Shown: positions 1-13,059 of the stretch, in pieces
Numbering within the stretch: the first letter of the stretch is position 1
Layout of the letters: every line of letters begins with the position of its first letter
Origin: Orthonyx spaldingii
Lineage: Eukaryota > Chordata > Aves > Passeriformes > Orthonychidae
NCBI GenBank assembly: GCA_013397795.1
Contig: VZTJ01004568.1
Location: forward strand, 1 to 64,000
Direction: 5' to 3'
DNA length: 64,000 bases
Made by a program: the position numbers and the translations under genes
Notes under the pieces: model-generated
What the model saw: only the letters and a program-made list of their open reading frames with translations
Database searches by the model: none
Told to the model about the DNA's origin: nothing

Positions 1-1083
1 CTGTAAAAGGTCAAATGATAAAAAGTATCCCATGTGTTCTAAACACAGCCCTTTACTCTGCCTGGTGAATATTTTAGTGACCCAGTTAGAGCAAGAGGCT
101 TTTATTGAACAGACTAGGCAAATGCAGAGGGAAACAGAAGACCTGCCATCCCTGTGACAATTATACGTCTGTCTCTGTTTGTGTAATGCACCCTCTCAGC
201 CTGATAAGCAAGTACTTGTGTATGGCTTTTGAAAGGAAGGCGACCACTTCTGTGATCTGAGTATTTTCTTGGGTACACCTCAGCTAGACTGTAAAACAGG
301 TAAGTTTTAACCTTTGCATGAGGATATTGTTCAGGACTCCAGTCCTACCCTGAAGTGCTTTTTAATCTTTCTCCAGGGCTTCTTCAACATGTTTCACTTA
401 CACCTGATTTCTACTTTCAGTTACTTTTTGAGTCTGCTACTTTGCAAGTAATTGCATTTCCATCTGTTTTCTTGGTGTTGCTTCTCTGTGTACCTTCTTA
501 CTTTCTCTCAATGAAGGAAACCTTGGGGGTGGCCAGCTCACATCTGTTTACTGCAGGCAATTTATAGGAAAAAGGCTCAGCCAAAGCAAACACGACTGAA
601 TAAATTGAAAGATGATACTTATCCTTTTTACTGGTGATCTTCTTCTGACCACCTGAGCTTTCTGTATAAATGCACATTCACTTTTGCAGATGGAATTTGT
701 TGAACTGATTTCCTTCAGAAAATTTTTAAATTAGCAGATAGGAAGGTATGCCTTAATTTTTCTTGTGTTTTCAGCTATGGGTACAAAAAAATTGCTTTTA
801 CCACAGCTTTGTAAAATGGATAGATAGTAGATCATTTTCTTAAATAAAAACCCTTCCTTTCCATTTACCTTTTTGATGCAATTGCTTGAGAGTTCAGGAC
901 AATGGGGTTTTTCATTACAGTCCATCCTTGCTCACACACAGCCAACAGGATGGGTCCACTGAAAGCCCAAGTTTTCAGTATTGGTAGCAATTTCTGTCTT
1001 CATCTGGCCCTCCTTTCCTTCTCAGAGACTGGCCTTTGGTTTGGCTTCTGTGCAATGTCAGTGATTGTCTCTTTGCCCCACAG
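1..1083. other. S100Z upstream / 5'-UTR intron sequence
   Basis: No coding exon is recognised here. The stretch ends in a pyrimidine-rich splice acceptor whose CAG is at 1081-1083, just before the S100Z start codon, so at least one upstream non-coding S100Z exon is expected. A consensus donor (CAG then GTAAGT) lies at 299/300 and could end such an exon, but nothing else supports it. The rest is unique-looking AT-rich DNA. Confidence 0.5.
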
Positions 1084-1100
1084 CTCTCCCACTCACTACT

Positions 1101-1241
1101 ATGACCACACCACTGGAGGATGCAATGGACACCCTGATTAGGATTTTCCATCACTACTCTGGCAAAGAAGGAGACAGATATAAGCTCAGTAAAGGAGAAC
1201 TCAAGGAGCTTCTCACCAGTGAGCTCACTGACTTCCTTTCA
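1101..1241 (+). CDS. S100Z: S100Z coding exon 1
   Basis: This exon supplies residues 1-47, including the pseudo EF-hand (LSKGELKELL region). It opens at ATG 1101, 17 bases after the acceptor at 1083, and closes before the donor GTAAGA at 1242, in phase 0. Splitting the coding sequence between the two EF-hands is the standard S100 gene structure. Confidence 0.92.
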
Positions 1242-2545
1242 GTAAGATGCAGCTTCTGAATCTCCTGAATGACTCTTTCATGAGTGGGTTAAGCAGCTAT
1301 CCAAGTGCTTGGATAGGAATAGCATCTCCTTGTGCAAGGCCCATCCTGTCACAGTCTCTCAGATAACAGTTCTTTGTGGAGTTGTACAGAAAAATGATGC
1401 CAAATGTCCCATTTGAGAAATGTGTTTTCAGAGGGTGCTCGAGCCTCAGTGCCCTTCCATGTACCACTGGCAGCAGAGATGGGTACTGGCGCTCTGCAAA
1501 CTCTGCAGTGCTTTTGAGCAGGAGGGCTAGGCCAGCCTAGAAGCAGTAGCAAAATCAATACCAAATAAAGTTCAATTTGTTTGTTTGTTTGTTTTTAATA
1601 ATAGGGCATAGATAGTCCATTGAAGAATTAAATGCAGCAACCAGTTTTCAGGAGACAGGAATGCTTGTGCATACTGGCCACACAGTACTGGTGTTTGTGT
1701 GCCCTGCAGAGAGGTGCTAAGAAAATCCTTTCAATGTTAAGCTGCTGATCTGAATATCTCTTTGCATATTTGTTATGTTCTACATTACACAGCATGAACA
1801 CTTTTATTGAATTATAAGCATTAATAATAATGTTTTTATGTATCCTCTTAATTGCAAAAATTATTATGGACCCTATGACCACCAGCAGGATTTTATTTAC
1901 ATTGTATCCATTTCCTTGAATTGGATTTTCTTTGAAACTTGGCTATTGATTTATTATTATGAGATTCAATATTCTTGCTCCCACTGAATAGGATGTGTTG
2001 TTTGCCAGCCAGAGATCTTCTGAATGTGATGAATGGATATATAATATGACCATTTATGAGTAGCCTGTTGCAAATCCAAGTTTGTTGAGGGATAATATAG
2101 AGAAATGCACTTTACAGATCCATCTTGTCGAAAGGGATCCATGCTCAGCATCTCCTAAAATGTTTGATTCATTTCAGTGCCTATTTAGTACCTATATTCC
2201 TTCTAAAAAGTGCACTGTCTTTAGTTTCTGACGTTGTAGTGACTAGAGATGTATTACTGTTCAGGTGCATATTTGATGCATCCTTTTATTTAATAACACT
2301 GGTCTCATAACATAGCAGTGGTGTCAAGTGTGTCAGAATTGCACGTTCAAGACCTGCACAGCTAAGTCACTTTTCTTTCTCTCTAGGACCAAAAGGACCC
2401 CCTCCTGGTTGATAAAATTATGAATGATCTGGACTCCAATAAAGACAATGAAGTGGATTTTAATGAATTTGTCGTTCTGGTTGCTGCTTTGACTGTGGCA
2501 TGTAATGATTTTTTTGAAGAACAGCTAAAGAAAGAAGGATTTTAA
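1101..2545 (+). CDS. S100Z: S100 calcium-binding protein Z, two coding exons
   Basis: S100Z is a small dimeric EF-hand calcium sensor of the S100 family, acting in the cytosol or outside the cell; its partners are poorly defined. Two coding exons (1101-1241 and 2387-2545) join in phase 0 to give 99 residues, the usual length for S100Z. The N-terminal S100-type pseudo EF-hand covers roughly residues 20-33 (from YSGKE to LSKGE). The canonical EF-hand loop starts at D63 and has D63, N65, D67, E69 and the bidentate E74. The C-terminal helix carries the VAALTVACND signature typical of S100Z. The ATG at 1101 is preferred over an in-frame ATG at 1065 because 1065 precedes the splice acceptor at 1083. 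The intron (1242-2386) begins GTAAGA and ends CTCTAG. The gene lies upstream of CRHBP on the same strand, as in other vertebrates. Identification rests on my recall of the family. Confidence 0.93.
1576..1596. repeat. GTTT simple repeat in S100Z intron
   Basis: Four to five units of TTTG ending in a T run, inside the intron between the two S100Z coding exons. Confidence 0.85.
2387..2545 (+). CDS. S100Z: S100Z coding exon 2
   Basis: This exon supplies residues 48-99 and the stop TAA at 2543-2545. It holds the canonical calcium loop DSNKDNEVDFNE (residues 63-74) and the C-terminal helix. The acceptor is a good pyrimidine tract ending CTCTAG at 2386. Confidence 0.93.
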   Translation, partial: DQKDPLLVDKIMNDLDSNKDNEVDFNEFVVLVAALTVACNDFFEEQLKKEGF

Positions 2546-3702
2546 AAATCCTCAATGTAATCAATCTCCTGGTCACAAATGCAAGCAAAGCATGCCTAGG
2601 TAGGTAGCCCTCACTGGTGTTTGGTGAATGCAAACCATCATTCCTCCAACTGTTACTGCTGTAAGACATTTATGGAACTGATCAGCAGCTGGTGTAAGCT
2701 GGATGATAGCCAGCTTACACTACTTGAGATCTGGCTTTTAATATTTCCAGTCTTTGTGCTCCATGTATCTGTAACATGCCTTCATCTGTTGCCCAGGTCA
2801 AGGGCTTGGGGTGACAGATTATTTGGCAGGAGCTGAGACTTCTATTTCTTAAACATCAGTGGAAAGTAAAAAGCGCGGGAATGTTACTTATGTTGTTTCT
2901 GAATGCAAAAAATTTGGAATGAGACATAAAACTTGCAATTTAGTTTTCAGTTATTTTATAATAATCTGTTTTTTGCAGCTCAAAACCAGCAGATTCTTTT
3001 TAGCTCAGCTCTGCTTATTCTAAAACCCTTTTTAGATGCTGCTCCCCACACTCATATTTCAGATGTGGCCACAGCTGTCTCTTGCTGCCTGAGGATACAA
3101 TACTGCTTGCCATTGTTGCAGGTTCATTTCCTCCATATCCCCAGCTTCAATTTTGTTGTGCTGGCATTATTGCATCCCAGAAGTCAACTTCTTCACTTGG
3201 CATAAAAGATTTTATTCATATGATAAATTATTCAAATACATAGAAGATTTAGTCAGCAAATTGCTCAGAGGGCTGATGGAAGGACTGGGTCTTTGAGGGA
3301 AATGTGTAAATGCCTTCTGCTTTCCCTACTCTGGCACGGTTAAAAGGAGGCCTTTTAGAGGACCACTTGTGGAGGATTTAATGATGGAATTCCAGGGTAC
3401 CATTTTGTAATGTGAGTCATCTTATGGAAAAATGATGATTTCATCATACACTAATCAACCCCCTGCATGGAAGCAGGGGTTTCCTGGACGCTGTGGCCAG
3501 GCAAGGAGAGAGTAGGACAACCCCTTCCAGTGTCAGTTTGCTCTTGGGTTGAATCAAGAGTATTTACACACTTCTGTTTGAATTAAGTATACTTCTGAAG
3601 TCCTGCAAATCCTCAGTGGCAGGATATCATGGCTTTTTTTTCTTGCATGGAGAGCTCTCTTATTTCCTTGTTATTTTGTTGGTAACTTCAAACTATAATA
3701 AA
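2546..3702 (+). other. probable S100Z 3' UTR and flank
   Basis: No gene is seen. The sequence directly follows the S100Z stop codon. The first clear AATAAA polyadenylation hexamer on this strand is at 3697-3702, which would give a 3' UTR of about 1.15 kb; this end is inferred. A perfect 11-base inverted repeat lies at 2692-2720. Confidence 0.35.
2692..2720. repeat. perfect 11-bp inverted repeat (hairpin)
   Basis: GTGTAAGCTGG at 2692-2702 is followed by a 7-base loop and its exact reverse complement at 2710-2720. A flanking G.T and T-A pair could extend the stem. It would fall in the S100Z 3' UTR if transcription continues to 3.7 kb. No function is known. Confidence 0.6.
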
Positions 3703-6700
3703 GGGCATCTGAATTAAATGAAGATTTTCTGTTTGTGTAAGAGGTTATTAAAAAACCAGTCCCCAATGAAGATGTACCCTGCTAGGCAACATTTCAGGAT
3801 GTAGTTCACTTGTCTCTCCTTCTCAGACCTCCAAATATCATTTAGTAAAGTGTATATTTGTATGAAATTGTATATGATCAAGAATATGTAATCTATTATA
3901 AGCAGGGGATTATACAGGGTGTAGTAAATATAACAAGGGGCAGACATCATCCTAGGAAAGGGGCCACCACCAAATGGTGTTATCCCAGAAAAAAGCAAAC
4001 TTTGCAATGGTGACAAAGCCACAACCTGCTTTAACCCTTCAGTGACAAAGCTATACAGGATTCACAAAATATCTTCTAGACCAACACTGTAGAGAGTATG
4101 AAAGTAAAACCGGCAACAACTGCACAACTTTGTGTCCCCTTTAATGTCATGCATCTCAATATTATTGTAAGTGTTGGACCAGGAGGGCAAAAGTATCAGC
4201 CAGAAAACATAAGACTGTTCTTATGGTTTCTCATGGGTCCCAGACTGTTGCTAGCCTCTAAGCCTTTCCCTGTCCTCCAAGGGGAAGTGAAAGAAGAGTA
4301 GTCTCAAGCTTCAACTCCAATCTAAAAGGAACAAGATTATCCCAGTAAAAACCAGTTTCTTCTTTACAAGTTTTGAGTAGGAAGTTTTTGGAAAGAAGCT
4401 CCAGAAAGTTCATAAACCCTCTGCCCATCTCTGATGAACCCATGGACATGTAGCTGCCCATGTGCATAGCAGAATTATGCTAGGTCACAGCTGGCAGCTA
4501 CAATGTGCCCTGGAGTCAGGCAGCAAGAGTTGCTGCCATGACAGAGAGGGCCAGTGGAGCCATCTCATCAGCTGAATTTACAGGGATTGTGTGCATCTTA
4601 ATTCCTCTGTGGAAGGGGCTTACTTGCACATGAGCTGCAGGTGAATCAGAGGAGAATGACTCAAATGATCTTTTTTCCAACAATGTTTTATAGAACCTTA
4701 TAAATCACTGGTTTTGGCTTGTCTTGTTAGGTGTTTCTTGTTGCCGTTTTAACTGCAACGACAAATGTTAAACCCTGTCAGTTTTAAAGACGAAACCGTT
4801 TTGTACAAAGACTGGAAACCAAGCAGAAAAGTAAAAAAATGCACAAGACACATTCAAAAGCTCAAACCCACAAAGCCTTCACACAACATGGGGCCCTGGG
4901 GTAAGACTTGCCATCCTATTCTTGGGCTGTGTGCTGACCCAGTGCACAAGTGGCCCTCTCTCACTCCTCTTCCTACTAATGTTCCTTTAGTAGACATCAC
5001 TTCTAAGAAAGACACATGAAGCTCACCTGAATGTTTTGCATCACCTCTGAACCAGAAAAAACTGTGAACAATCCTCTGTTCTGTAAGCACTCCTCAAACG
5101 GCGTTGAAGCCGCTTATATTGGCTATGCAAGATGGTGGATGCAAGGCCAACCTCACTATGAACACTATGTCCTGAAGATGTGAACATTTTGGGTTTTCCT
5201 TCTCTCAGAAGGGAAAAATTTCTCCTTCAAACCCAAAGGTAGGATTTTTTTCTCATTGTTTACTGACATTTTCCTGCTGACTTCCTTTCTGTAGTTCATG
5301 AATCTAGGTAGGGCTTTGAAGTTTTACACGCAAATCAAGCTTGCTGTGTGGCTTTCTCCAGAGACCCTCAGCTTTAGAAGTGATGTCTAATTACAGACAT
5401 TTTTTCCATTGATTTTACCAGGCTGTCTGAAAAACCTATAGAAAATTGAACATGACAATATGGCCTAATATTTTCAAGTTACATCAAAGACCAATAAAAA
5501 TACAACAATGCCAGACAAGATCTTTTCTACATATTGTGAAATTCCTTTGCTTGACATTTAAAGACCAGATTTGCAGAATATAAATTCTATTATCTTGAAA
5601 ACCTCAGCCTCTGCCCTTTGCTTTTATTTCAGTTCAGAAAAGACTTGAAGTGCCAGTGCAACTGGCTATACAAAGCTTGATGTTAATACAATCCTGTACA
5701 GGTTATTAAGAATCTGTTAACAAATTTATAACTTCTTCAGATTCATTATCCAACTACCAATCCCAAAGATCTGTGTATGACACCACCATGAAGACAAAGT
5801 GTCTGTAATGGAGCTTTGCCTCCAAGCTGTATCTTACCAGCTAGGTACAGTAGGAAGGCACTGCCTTTCTCACTCTTCAATGCAAGGTGTGGAAGTGCAA
5901 TGGGATAATAATCCCAAGCAGTGTGAAAAGTGTAAAGTGCAATGGGATAATAAACTTCCACAACACTGTTTATTCCCTGTAAATGTGAGAGATAAAGTTG
6001 CCTGGGGTTGTGGGAAGGGAAAGAGGAGTGACCCCAGGAGACCTCAGCAGAATAGGTGATGTTTCCACTAGCCAGTAAGGTCACTAATTGCTATCCACCA
6101 ATTGTAGCAATGCAGATCCACTCCAGGTGCCTCAGTCACCCAAGGCAGACCCCTTTTCCAGGTTCCATGCTACAGCAGAAAGCAGAGCATGGCCAGGAAC
6201 AGCCCAGAGTGTACCATACCAGCTCAGCAGCACACATAAAAGATCTAGCTCCTCTCTGATCACAGCCTTGAAAAGGTTGGGTAAAAGGTTGCACACAAAA
6301 CTTGTATCTGAAATCAGATTAATCTATATAAAGATTTTTGACTGGCAGGAAGATTTAGATTTAGATTAAGATTTAGACTGTGATGTGACATCATACGCAT
6401 GTCTAATAAGGGTTTTGATTGACAGGCCAACAATTATTACATGTGTCTTTAGGGATAATTAAGTCTGTTGAATAGCACTGTATTATTTGAAGACAAAAGG
6501 GGTCACATTTTCAATTTTATCTTTCTTCTGTCATATGATATGGCATGAGAGAAAACACTTAATTTATGATCTGGAAATCCATTTTCAAAACAAATTCTGT
6601 CCACGTCCTTTCCTCTGAGTTTGAGTATGGTGGACTACAGGTCCTAGGCAGCCATCTGAGAGAGCACATGAATGAACTTCAGCAGAAATATTTTTAAAAA

Positions 6701-7585
6701 AAGCAACACCAAAAACTTGTCCTTTTTAAACACCAACTCTCAGCCACCTGCAATCGGTTGTGTATAAGGGGCAACTCCCAAGGAAGAGAACTGCAGCTGC
6801 ATCCACTTATTTTGCCCTTGCAAGTAGATTCTCAGCTGATGTAAAATGACAGAGCCTATTGCACTTAGTGGCATAATTTTGCAGCAGCTGAGAACATGTG
6901 CTTGAGACTCTAAATTAGCCTTCAATGGAAAGCTGTGTTTCTGTGAGCTGGTTGGCTAAATAAGGACATGTCTGTAAAACTGCAAATATTGCAACAAGAT
7001 AGCTAAGAGGAAGACAGAAGGAGTAGTTGCTCAGAGCCCAGGTCTTTGGGGGAAGATCAGTGGAAAATGTTCCTGTTGTACATTTGCTTTAAATTCTAAG
7101 CTCTCCTCTCAGGTCCTCTTTGACTGCATGGGTTGCACAGTGATCATCATAGTATAACTTTCAAATATCTGTCAGTGGACTCTGCCTCAAAACTCCATGT
7201 ATTGCTTTGACTTTAGATTCTCAGCAGATGCATGAACTCAGAAAAGCACTACAGAATAAAGCTATGGCAGGGAAAAGATTTGTGGGTAGAACAAATTATA
7301 AAGGGCAGAAAAGCAACTGAACCACCTGGACCACTACTTAAGGCTGGGGTTTTTTGGGAGTTGAAAAATGGCAAGAAGTTCAGAATGCTGCAGAAAGATG
7401 TAAATTCCTCAGCTCTGGCTGGGGACATCAAGTAGCAGTAGCAAACAGATTCCTGTGGCTGAGCAAAAGGTCTGGATGAGACACGGGGCTGGAGAGTTCC
7501 ATCCCACTGAACTATTGATGCCTTGGGTAGGTGAAAGCAAAAGTATTTTTGCCCTAGCACTAATAACTTAATTCTGTAGTTTTCA
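3703..7585. other. intergenic DNA, no gene seen
   Basis: No convincing exon, RNA gene or recognisable transposon was found. A short duplicated unit (AGTGCAATGGGATAATA) occurs at about 5894 and again at about 5936. A small ATTTAG-type simple repeat lies near 6351-6374. Open frames here are short and lack family signatures. Confidence 0.4.
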
Positions 7586-7672
7586 CTTAGGGTAGGGTTT
7601 TTGGTGGGTTTTTTTGGGTTTTTGTTGTTGGTGGTGGTTTGGTTTTTTGGGTTTTTTTGTCATTTTTGGTGC
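7586..7672 (+). repeat. G/T-rich low-complexity tract, G-quadruplex-like
   Basis: An almost pure G/T stretch on the + strand contains GGG runs at 7590-7592, 7595-7597, 7606-7608 and 7616-7618, with loops of 2, 8 and 7 bases, followed by further GGT and GGG units. It is close to, but slightly looser than, the usual four-run quadruplex rule. Confidence 0.6.
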
Positions 7673-10600
7673 CCTAAGAATAGTATTGCAAGAAGAAGAA
7701 CAGTTTACGTTTGAAATGAAAAAGCCCATTACTGCACTTGAAGTAAAGATGTTCTGTGACATTGCTATCAAAGGTGAAGCTACCTTTAGACTTCAGGAGG
7801 TGGGAAAATGCTGACCAGGTGATCTCAAGTTCCTTCAATATATGGGATTTTTACACTTACACAAGATATTCCTGCATTTTCACCTAAAAGCATTTGGAGC
7901 CTAACTGATTGAATTGGCACTGCAGGCTGCACAGTACTGGGGATAACTAGTAAGGAATCACATACATGAAAAATAAAGGACTGCGCAGAGGGAGCAATTG
8001 AAAGGATAAATATATTATTATATTGGGTATGCTGACATCTCTTTTCTGACTCATACTGACTGCTTGAACTGTGTAACAATTCACAGTGTTTCTGAAGTTG
8101 GGTCCATTACTGTGATGTCTAACACTACCAGAATTGTGTTGAATTACAATTTTTTTCCCAGATGACAAAGATTCAGTCAAGGAGCGTCACTTCATCTAAG
8201 AAATATTTGTCCTTCTTCAACAACAACAACAAAAAAACCAACTTAAAATATCACTTATGAAAGTGGTGCTTTGTCAAAGACAAAGTTTCTACTTCACAGA
8301 TTAAACAAATTTTGGAACATGATATGTGTAAATACAGAGATTTCTCAACACATCTAAAATTATATTCTATGTAATAAACTGGCTCAGCATTGAAAACAAA
8401 GTGATGAATGTTCTAGTAATCCCAAGCTGAACAGGAAATATGGGAGAGGAGGAACAGGAGCTGTTGATTGGGGGAGGGTCACAGGGAGAAAGTTGCAGCT
8501 GTGGGAAAGATCTAGAACAGGATGTGACCTGGGCCATGAGGGTTACACTTCCAAGAAAAGTCTAGATGCAGTAACTGTGCCATGTTTTGGAAAAGAGACT
8601 GTTCTGCTGCAAGGGCATTGGTACTAGTCAGAGTAGCTGCTGCAGCCAGCAAAGGCAAATATGATCAGATTGAAGAAGCTGCCTGGGAGCCATGCTGACA
8701 CCTGTGTGCGGCTCTAGTGTCGCGGCATTCCTACAGCAACCCTTGAGGGCAGGGATTCTATGTAGAGGATCCACATAAGAGGAAGATCCACACTAAAATT
8801 CAACAGCTCAGCAAACATCTGGCACCTCTCCTAACACCAGAGCAATGGCATGTGCCTTTGCCAGTTGCCCATCCTCATATCTCTTTTCTCCTTCCTGGGA
8901 AAAAACTTTTCTCCCACTTCTTGGCCCTGACTGTTTTGTGTAGATGCTGGTTGAGTCACAGGCAGAGCTGGTAGTGATAACCGCCCTCAGGGTAATCTCA
9001 GTGTCTGAATATAATATTTGCTTGATTATTTGTAACCCGCTAAACTGCGAGTTTCACAATCTTTGCTTTTAGACAACGCCATAAATAGAGTTAATGCAAC
9101 ACTTATCATCAAGCCTGCATGGTGCTGATAGGCTTTCAGTTTATAAATCACATGCGTTTGTCATCCCTCTAAGCCACTTAACATGACAAATCACACCATC
9201 TCTTGTGTCAAACTGCCCAGAGTTAACAAGCTACACTTACCTCACCTTATGGAAAGTTCAGCTCTATTTAAAGCCAATTTAGACACACACACAGAAGCAA
9301 TAGAAGTGGTGTTACAGAGAGATGTATGATGAGGCTTGGAAGAGGCTTGTCATACCCAGCACAAAGCTGAGGCAGACAGGTAGCAACAGAAATCAGTGAT
9401 GGAGATGCCCTCTGCTTACAGAGGGAGGAGTCCTGGGCTATCAGGTTGGATCATGGACTGTTGGGACATCTTCCTGACACTGATACAAACACAAGATTAA
9501 AGGACTGAAGCACAAAATGTGGCCTCAGACTTTATGTTTCTGCTGCTAGAAATGCTCTCCTTCAGCTGTCATTGCAACTCTGATTGGGTTCTTGCAAAAA
9601 AAACATATCAAACCATTGACAGGGCCAATTTACTTACTTTAGTCATGCTGAATTCTGTCTTTCCTATTGTATGTCCATAGTCCAGGTGCTTAAACAGTAA
9701 ATCCAGTAGCTTGCTGATACATTTTGTAGAATAGGCATTTATCCATTGCTAATTGCCATGCATCAAACTCATTTCTCATACAGTGTGATAAACAGTTCCT
9801 AAATGTAGTTATGACCACAGGCCCTGTTACCATCCTGAATGATCTGGCAGTCACACTTTGGGCCCTCTAGACAACGAGGGTTTTGGAGCTCTTAATAAAC
9901 TCCACATTTATTTTTCTGGTTCTGTGCTCTGGATTGCTTCCCAGTTGGGTCTTAGGCAGGGCAGTGACTATTGCAATGGGATGTGGTAGCGAGTGAATGT
10001 GCTGGGTATCTCGATAATTTGCCCTTATCAAGAATGATAACATGAAGCATAGTGTAACTTCGTAGTGTAGAGAACACTGATGGATACTATGGGATGTAGC
10101 TGCTAAGTTCCTCATGACTTTACTGAAGTATTCAGTAATGATTTGTGAGTACTAAGTATGGGTGAAGTTATCCTAATGTTTTCTGTAGTAACATAAGGTA
10201 TGAGGGAACTGAGCCAGAAACATGGGCTCCTTACATGTTTGTCTTTGGCTCAGACAGAGTTTGAAGTGAAGTCTTGTGCACATCTGAATCAAGGACATGG
10301 TTTCCTAATGGCCTTCAGGACTGTGATTTGCTGTACATTCTTCCTCTTGGTTTCTTTTCTGTGGTGTTACTTCAAAGTAGTGACTGACTGTGATTTAGTA
10401 AAGAGGGGACAAAAAATTTAATCCTGAGTGTAGCATTTGTGACACTGTAGAGCCACTAGATTTCTTTCTCACCTTAATCTGGGCTAACCAATCCCATTGT
10501 TCAGAAAAAATACCCTGAAGGATTCAAAACAGTTCAACATGTATAATAAATTACAAGTGATGTGTAGCAATCTCCTGCTCTTCAAAGACCTGACATTGGT

Positions 10601-13059
10601 GAGAGACCTGCAGCCACATGATAAAAGGACAGGAATGACTAGTACTACGTCTCCCAGACACCATGAAGGAAATGAAAAGCTAATCTTTGAATGACTTCTC
10701 AGTTACAGTGGAAAAGAGCATAAGGGAAATAAATGTAGCTCAGCACAATGTTTAGCAGCTGACACGATATGAAGTTTAAAGTCCATTCAGATGTCTCACA
10801 CTGTGCATGACCCCACATGGCATCTCTTCAGCCAGCACTGAGCAGTAGTGAGAAATCAGCACGAACAGCTGAGGACAGAGTGCCTGAGGCAGGACTGCTC
10901 CTCTTCACTGGAGCAGTTGCACTGCAATCTCACTGCTGCTCCTGTCAGTTCGAGAAAGCACCAGTCACAAACAAGCAGAGGAGCCCCCATGGGATAGAGA
11001 TGCAGCAGTCATGCCGGTCCCTGTGGTCTGAAGCCCTGAGGTTGCTTGGGACTGTGTCTATACAGGAAGCATTAACTCATGTGTAAAGTGCCAATGGTAG
11101 AGAGAGGTTTGGTCTACTACAGCTGCTTGTGCCAGAAGTCAGGCCGCAGCTGAGGAGTAAGAAAAGTTCTATTAATGAGCTGGGGACCCCAAAAGACCCT
11201 TTTGGAGAGCAGAAAGGGTTGATAACAGCTGGCCCCTCTTTGCTACAGAGAGGGATCCCTAAGGAGTGTCTGTAGCTCAAACACTTCTCACTAAGAAATC
11301 TCACTACCAAGCACTTCATGCGTATTCTTCCTATAACAACTACTTTTACATTTTGGGACAAGAAGCTGCATTAACCACCTGCGTTATAGGACAGAGCATG
11401 ATTTGATCAGCGTGGGGGAGGGTCAACGGAGTTTATTTCACTACTGTCTTTACTCAGCTTTATTTTCTCCATCTCTAACCATAGTTTGGAACTCTTCTTC
11501 ACTATAATAGCTGACAAGACACCTACCCGCAAGCTTCATGCACGAGTGGGGCAGGCAGGTCCTCCAAAGCAAGTTCCAGTGCTCTCCACTCATGAGCACT
11601 GCTTTAACAACCCAGGGCTGTGTTAAGGCTGGGGTGCCTAAACAATACCATCCTGAGCTGCAGCAGAGCAGAGTGAGTGATGCCCGGCACTCAGCCCAGA
11701 CTCTCACCAGCACAATGGCTTCCCATTTTTTCTGCCAGGGAAAGGGGCTGCTCGCAGGGTAAGTTACAGTTGTTAGCAGATCCAGGTGCCAATCAACTGG
11801 ATTATTTAGCTTGTGGTAGGGTGTCACTAGGGAATGCATTTTACTGCGTTAAACAATTTGATATGAACAAAAAAACTTGTCCTTCAGGGTGTTATCATGA
11901 CTCAACTCCATGAAAGAAAAATGACACTCTCCTCATTCGCCAAGGGTTTGTATCACATTGAAGGTGCTTTTCCCTTCTGAAATGCTGCAGGGGTGTTTTG
12001 AACCCAGTTCAAAGTGATTTTTCTTTGCTTTGTTAGTCACATTCTCATCTCCTGAAAATCTCAGTATCTGCAAGTGATTTTTAACAAAAGCAGTGCTGCA
12101 GCAGTCAAAGGGAGTGTAGAGGGAAAGAAGACCTGTGATACACTCTGAGGAGGCAGCAGAGTTGAGTGAGAAGATGGCCTCCCATCCTCTCTCACCTTCT
12201 GGCAGCTGGGATGCAGAGATGGGAGATGAACCCCCTCTTTCCCCTAAGACTGGTCCCTTTTGGGGATCTATCTGCTTGAGCTCCACCCCATGCAGCAGCA
12301 GCAGCTGCATCTCTTTGTATGTGATTCCATATCCCACCCCAAATACTTGCCTTCCCCAAGAATTAGAGCTGCACAAAGGAAAGCGTATGAGACTGGGGGC
12401 TGAGGATAGCCCTGTGTTTGAAAACACAGTTACCCCAGGCACTGGGAGGTTTTGTGATGAGGTTGGTCAGGATGCCATTGTGCTTCATCAGGTCCTGCTG
12501 AGCCCAGAGCTGAAAAGTGGAAAAAAACCCCAACTTAACACCTCTATTAAAATTAAGTTCCACATCAACAGGAAAGGGTGTCTGAATTTAGCTTTTGCAG
12601 CAATGTTACACAGAATATTTGTACACTCTTACAGGTGTTGCACAGGAATTTCAAAGTCACCATAAGCCCTGTGTGAGCAATAAATTACAACAGATATGGA
12701 GGTGGGTCCTATCCTCTCTCCCATCACCTTGTTTATTGGAGAAGGACAGTCCCCTCACTTCATCTGCCAAGATGTCCTCCAGACTGTGGGCCTTCCTGCT
12801 TTTCTGGGCATCTCCATCTGTGCACGCTGTGCTAAGCCCAGATCTCAGCTATTCATAGGCAAGAGTTTAAACTATGCTGACATCACTGTTGGTATGTTTC
12901 ATTCTGAGTAGATCACCTCGCATCTGGTTTAATAGAATCATAATAATTTAGCAGTGCCATGTGTCCTTCACTCATTTTTGGAGTTGAATTCTGAAATCTG
13001 AAACCTTCAGTAACAAATTCACACACAATCAAACACTCTCTCTCCTTCACTGAAGATCT
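7673..13059. other. intergenic DNA, no gene seen
   Basis: No exon or clear transposon is recognised. A CAA simple repeat lies near 8217-8236. The block around 8960-9250 is AT-rich with scattered CpGs and many short homeobox- and GATA-like words, which could mark a conserved regulatory element; this is conjecture. The remainder is ordinary intergenic sequence. Confidence 0.35.

Noticed and set aside
1065..1100. Upstream in-frame ATG for S100Z
   Set aside because: It precedes the splice acceptor at 1083, so it is probably intronic, and the extra residues are not part of the family.
5880..5960. CRISPR-like direct repeat
   Set aside because: Only two imperfect copies in vertebrate intergenic DNA.
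12135..12665. 176-codon plus-strand frame and its minus-strand counterpart
   Set aside because: Both strands are open over the same stretch and neither has conserved motifs or exon borders; likely chance.
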